From positions 1-6,092 of the forward strand of contig JAGLBQ010000220.1 of NCBI GenBank assembly GCA_023146675.1: a stretch of 6,092 nucleotides of DNA, read 5' to 3'. A program made the translations under genes and the position numbers. Source of the DNA: Cocleimonas sp. Its GTDB lineage: Bacteria; Pseudomonadota; Gammaproteobacteria; Thiotrichales; Thiotrichaceae. Under the pieces are notes generated by a model, which was given only the letters and a program-made list of their open reading frames with translations, made no database searches and had not been told where the DNA came from. Of the stretch, positions 5,986 through 6,092 are shown in pieces (the first letter of the stretch is position 1; every line of letters starts with the position of its first letter).

Positions 5986-6092
5986 CTACACTTCTACTTT
6001 AGTTAACCAGAGATCATGCTTATTACAAAAACTAGTGGCATATAATTTGCCTTGCCCTTCAGGAAGGTCAAAAACTGATTTAGCATCCTCAT
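5986..6092 (-). CDS. C-terminal fragment, possibly superoxide reductase/desulfoferrodoxin-like
   Basis: A leftward reading frame enters from the right edge and ends at TAG (5986-5988), giving the last 34 residues: EDAKSVFDLPEGQG (1-14), then KLYATSFCNKHDLW (15-28) and LTKVEV. The stretch F-C-N-K-H-D-L-W matches the Cys-Asn-x-His-Gly-x-Trp pattern that supplies the last two iron ligands (Cys and His) of the superoxide reductase catalytic domain and lies near its C-terminus in that family. That enzyme reduces superoxide to peroxide without making oxygen. The other histidine ligands would be upstream, outside the window, so this remains a motif-level guess. The usual Gly after His is Asp here. 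The gene converges with the OmpA-like gene across a 221-nt gap. That the frame is coding is fairly likely; the family is uncertain. Confidence 0.5.
   Translation of the reverse strand, partial: EDAKSVFDLPEGQGKLYATSFCNKHDLWLTKVEV

Overview
The window looks like core chromosome of a fairly AT-rich Gram-negative bacterium, most likely a gammaproteobacterium. The evidence is a block of Kdo/lipid A genes in the order exbB-exbD-msbA-lpxK-ycaR-kdsB, which resembles the lpxK/kdsB neighbourhoods of Pseudomonas, Xanthomonas and enterobacteria. A finer placement would be a guess. I see no insertion sequence, tRNA, rRNA, CRISPR array or phage gene.

Minus-strand operon (1-4881). Read in transcription order it holds exbB and exbD (proton-channel motor subunits, overlapping by 4 nt), then a 67-nt gap with a strong RNA hairpin, then msbA (lipid A-core flippase), lpxK (lipid A 4'-kinase), a 62-aa Trm112/YcaR-like protein and kdsB (CMP-Kdo synthetase, cut by the left edge). 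Gaps from msbA to kdsB are only 9-11 nt, so these genes are almost certainly co-transcribed. LpxK makes Kdo2-lipid A's phosphorylated precursor, KdsB activates the Kdo sugar added to it, and MsbA moves the finished core-lipid A across the inner membrane.

Divergent intergenic region (4882-5143). It separates exbB from a rightward gene. It contains a 30-bp imperfect dyad enclosing a sequence that matches 13 of 19 positions of the classical Fur box, 58 nt upstream of exbB, and a good sigma70-like promoter for the rightward gene. Iron control of an operon that also carries lipid A genes is the most interesting hypothesis here.

Rightward gene (5144-5764). It encodes a 206-aa exported protein with a signal peptide and an OmpA-transmembrane-domain-like beta barrel, without the peptidoglycan-binding domain. 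Two hairpins follow it, the second with a T-run, forming a probable terminator.

Right edge (5986-6092). The last 34 codons of a leftward gene end in a Cys-Asn-x-His-x-x-Trp motif resembling the C-terminal iron ligands of superoxide reductase/desulfoferrodoxin. This is a tentative call from a fragment.

Overall this is mainly an ordinary housekeeping region. I did not find a clearly new system, and the findings are regulatory or structural details that can be tested.
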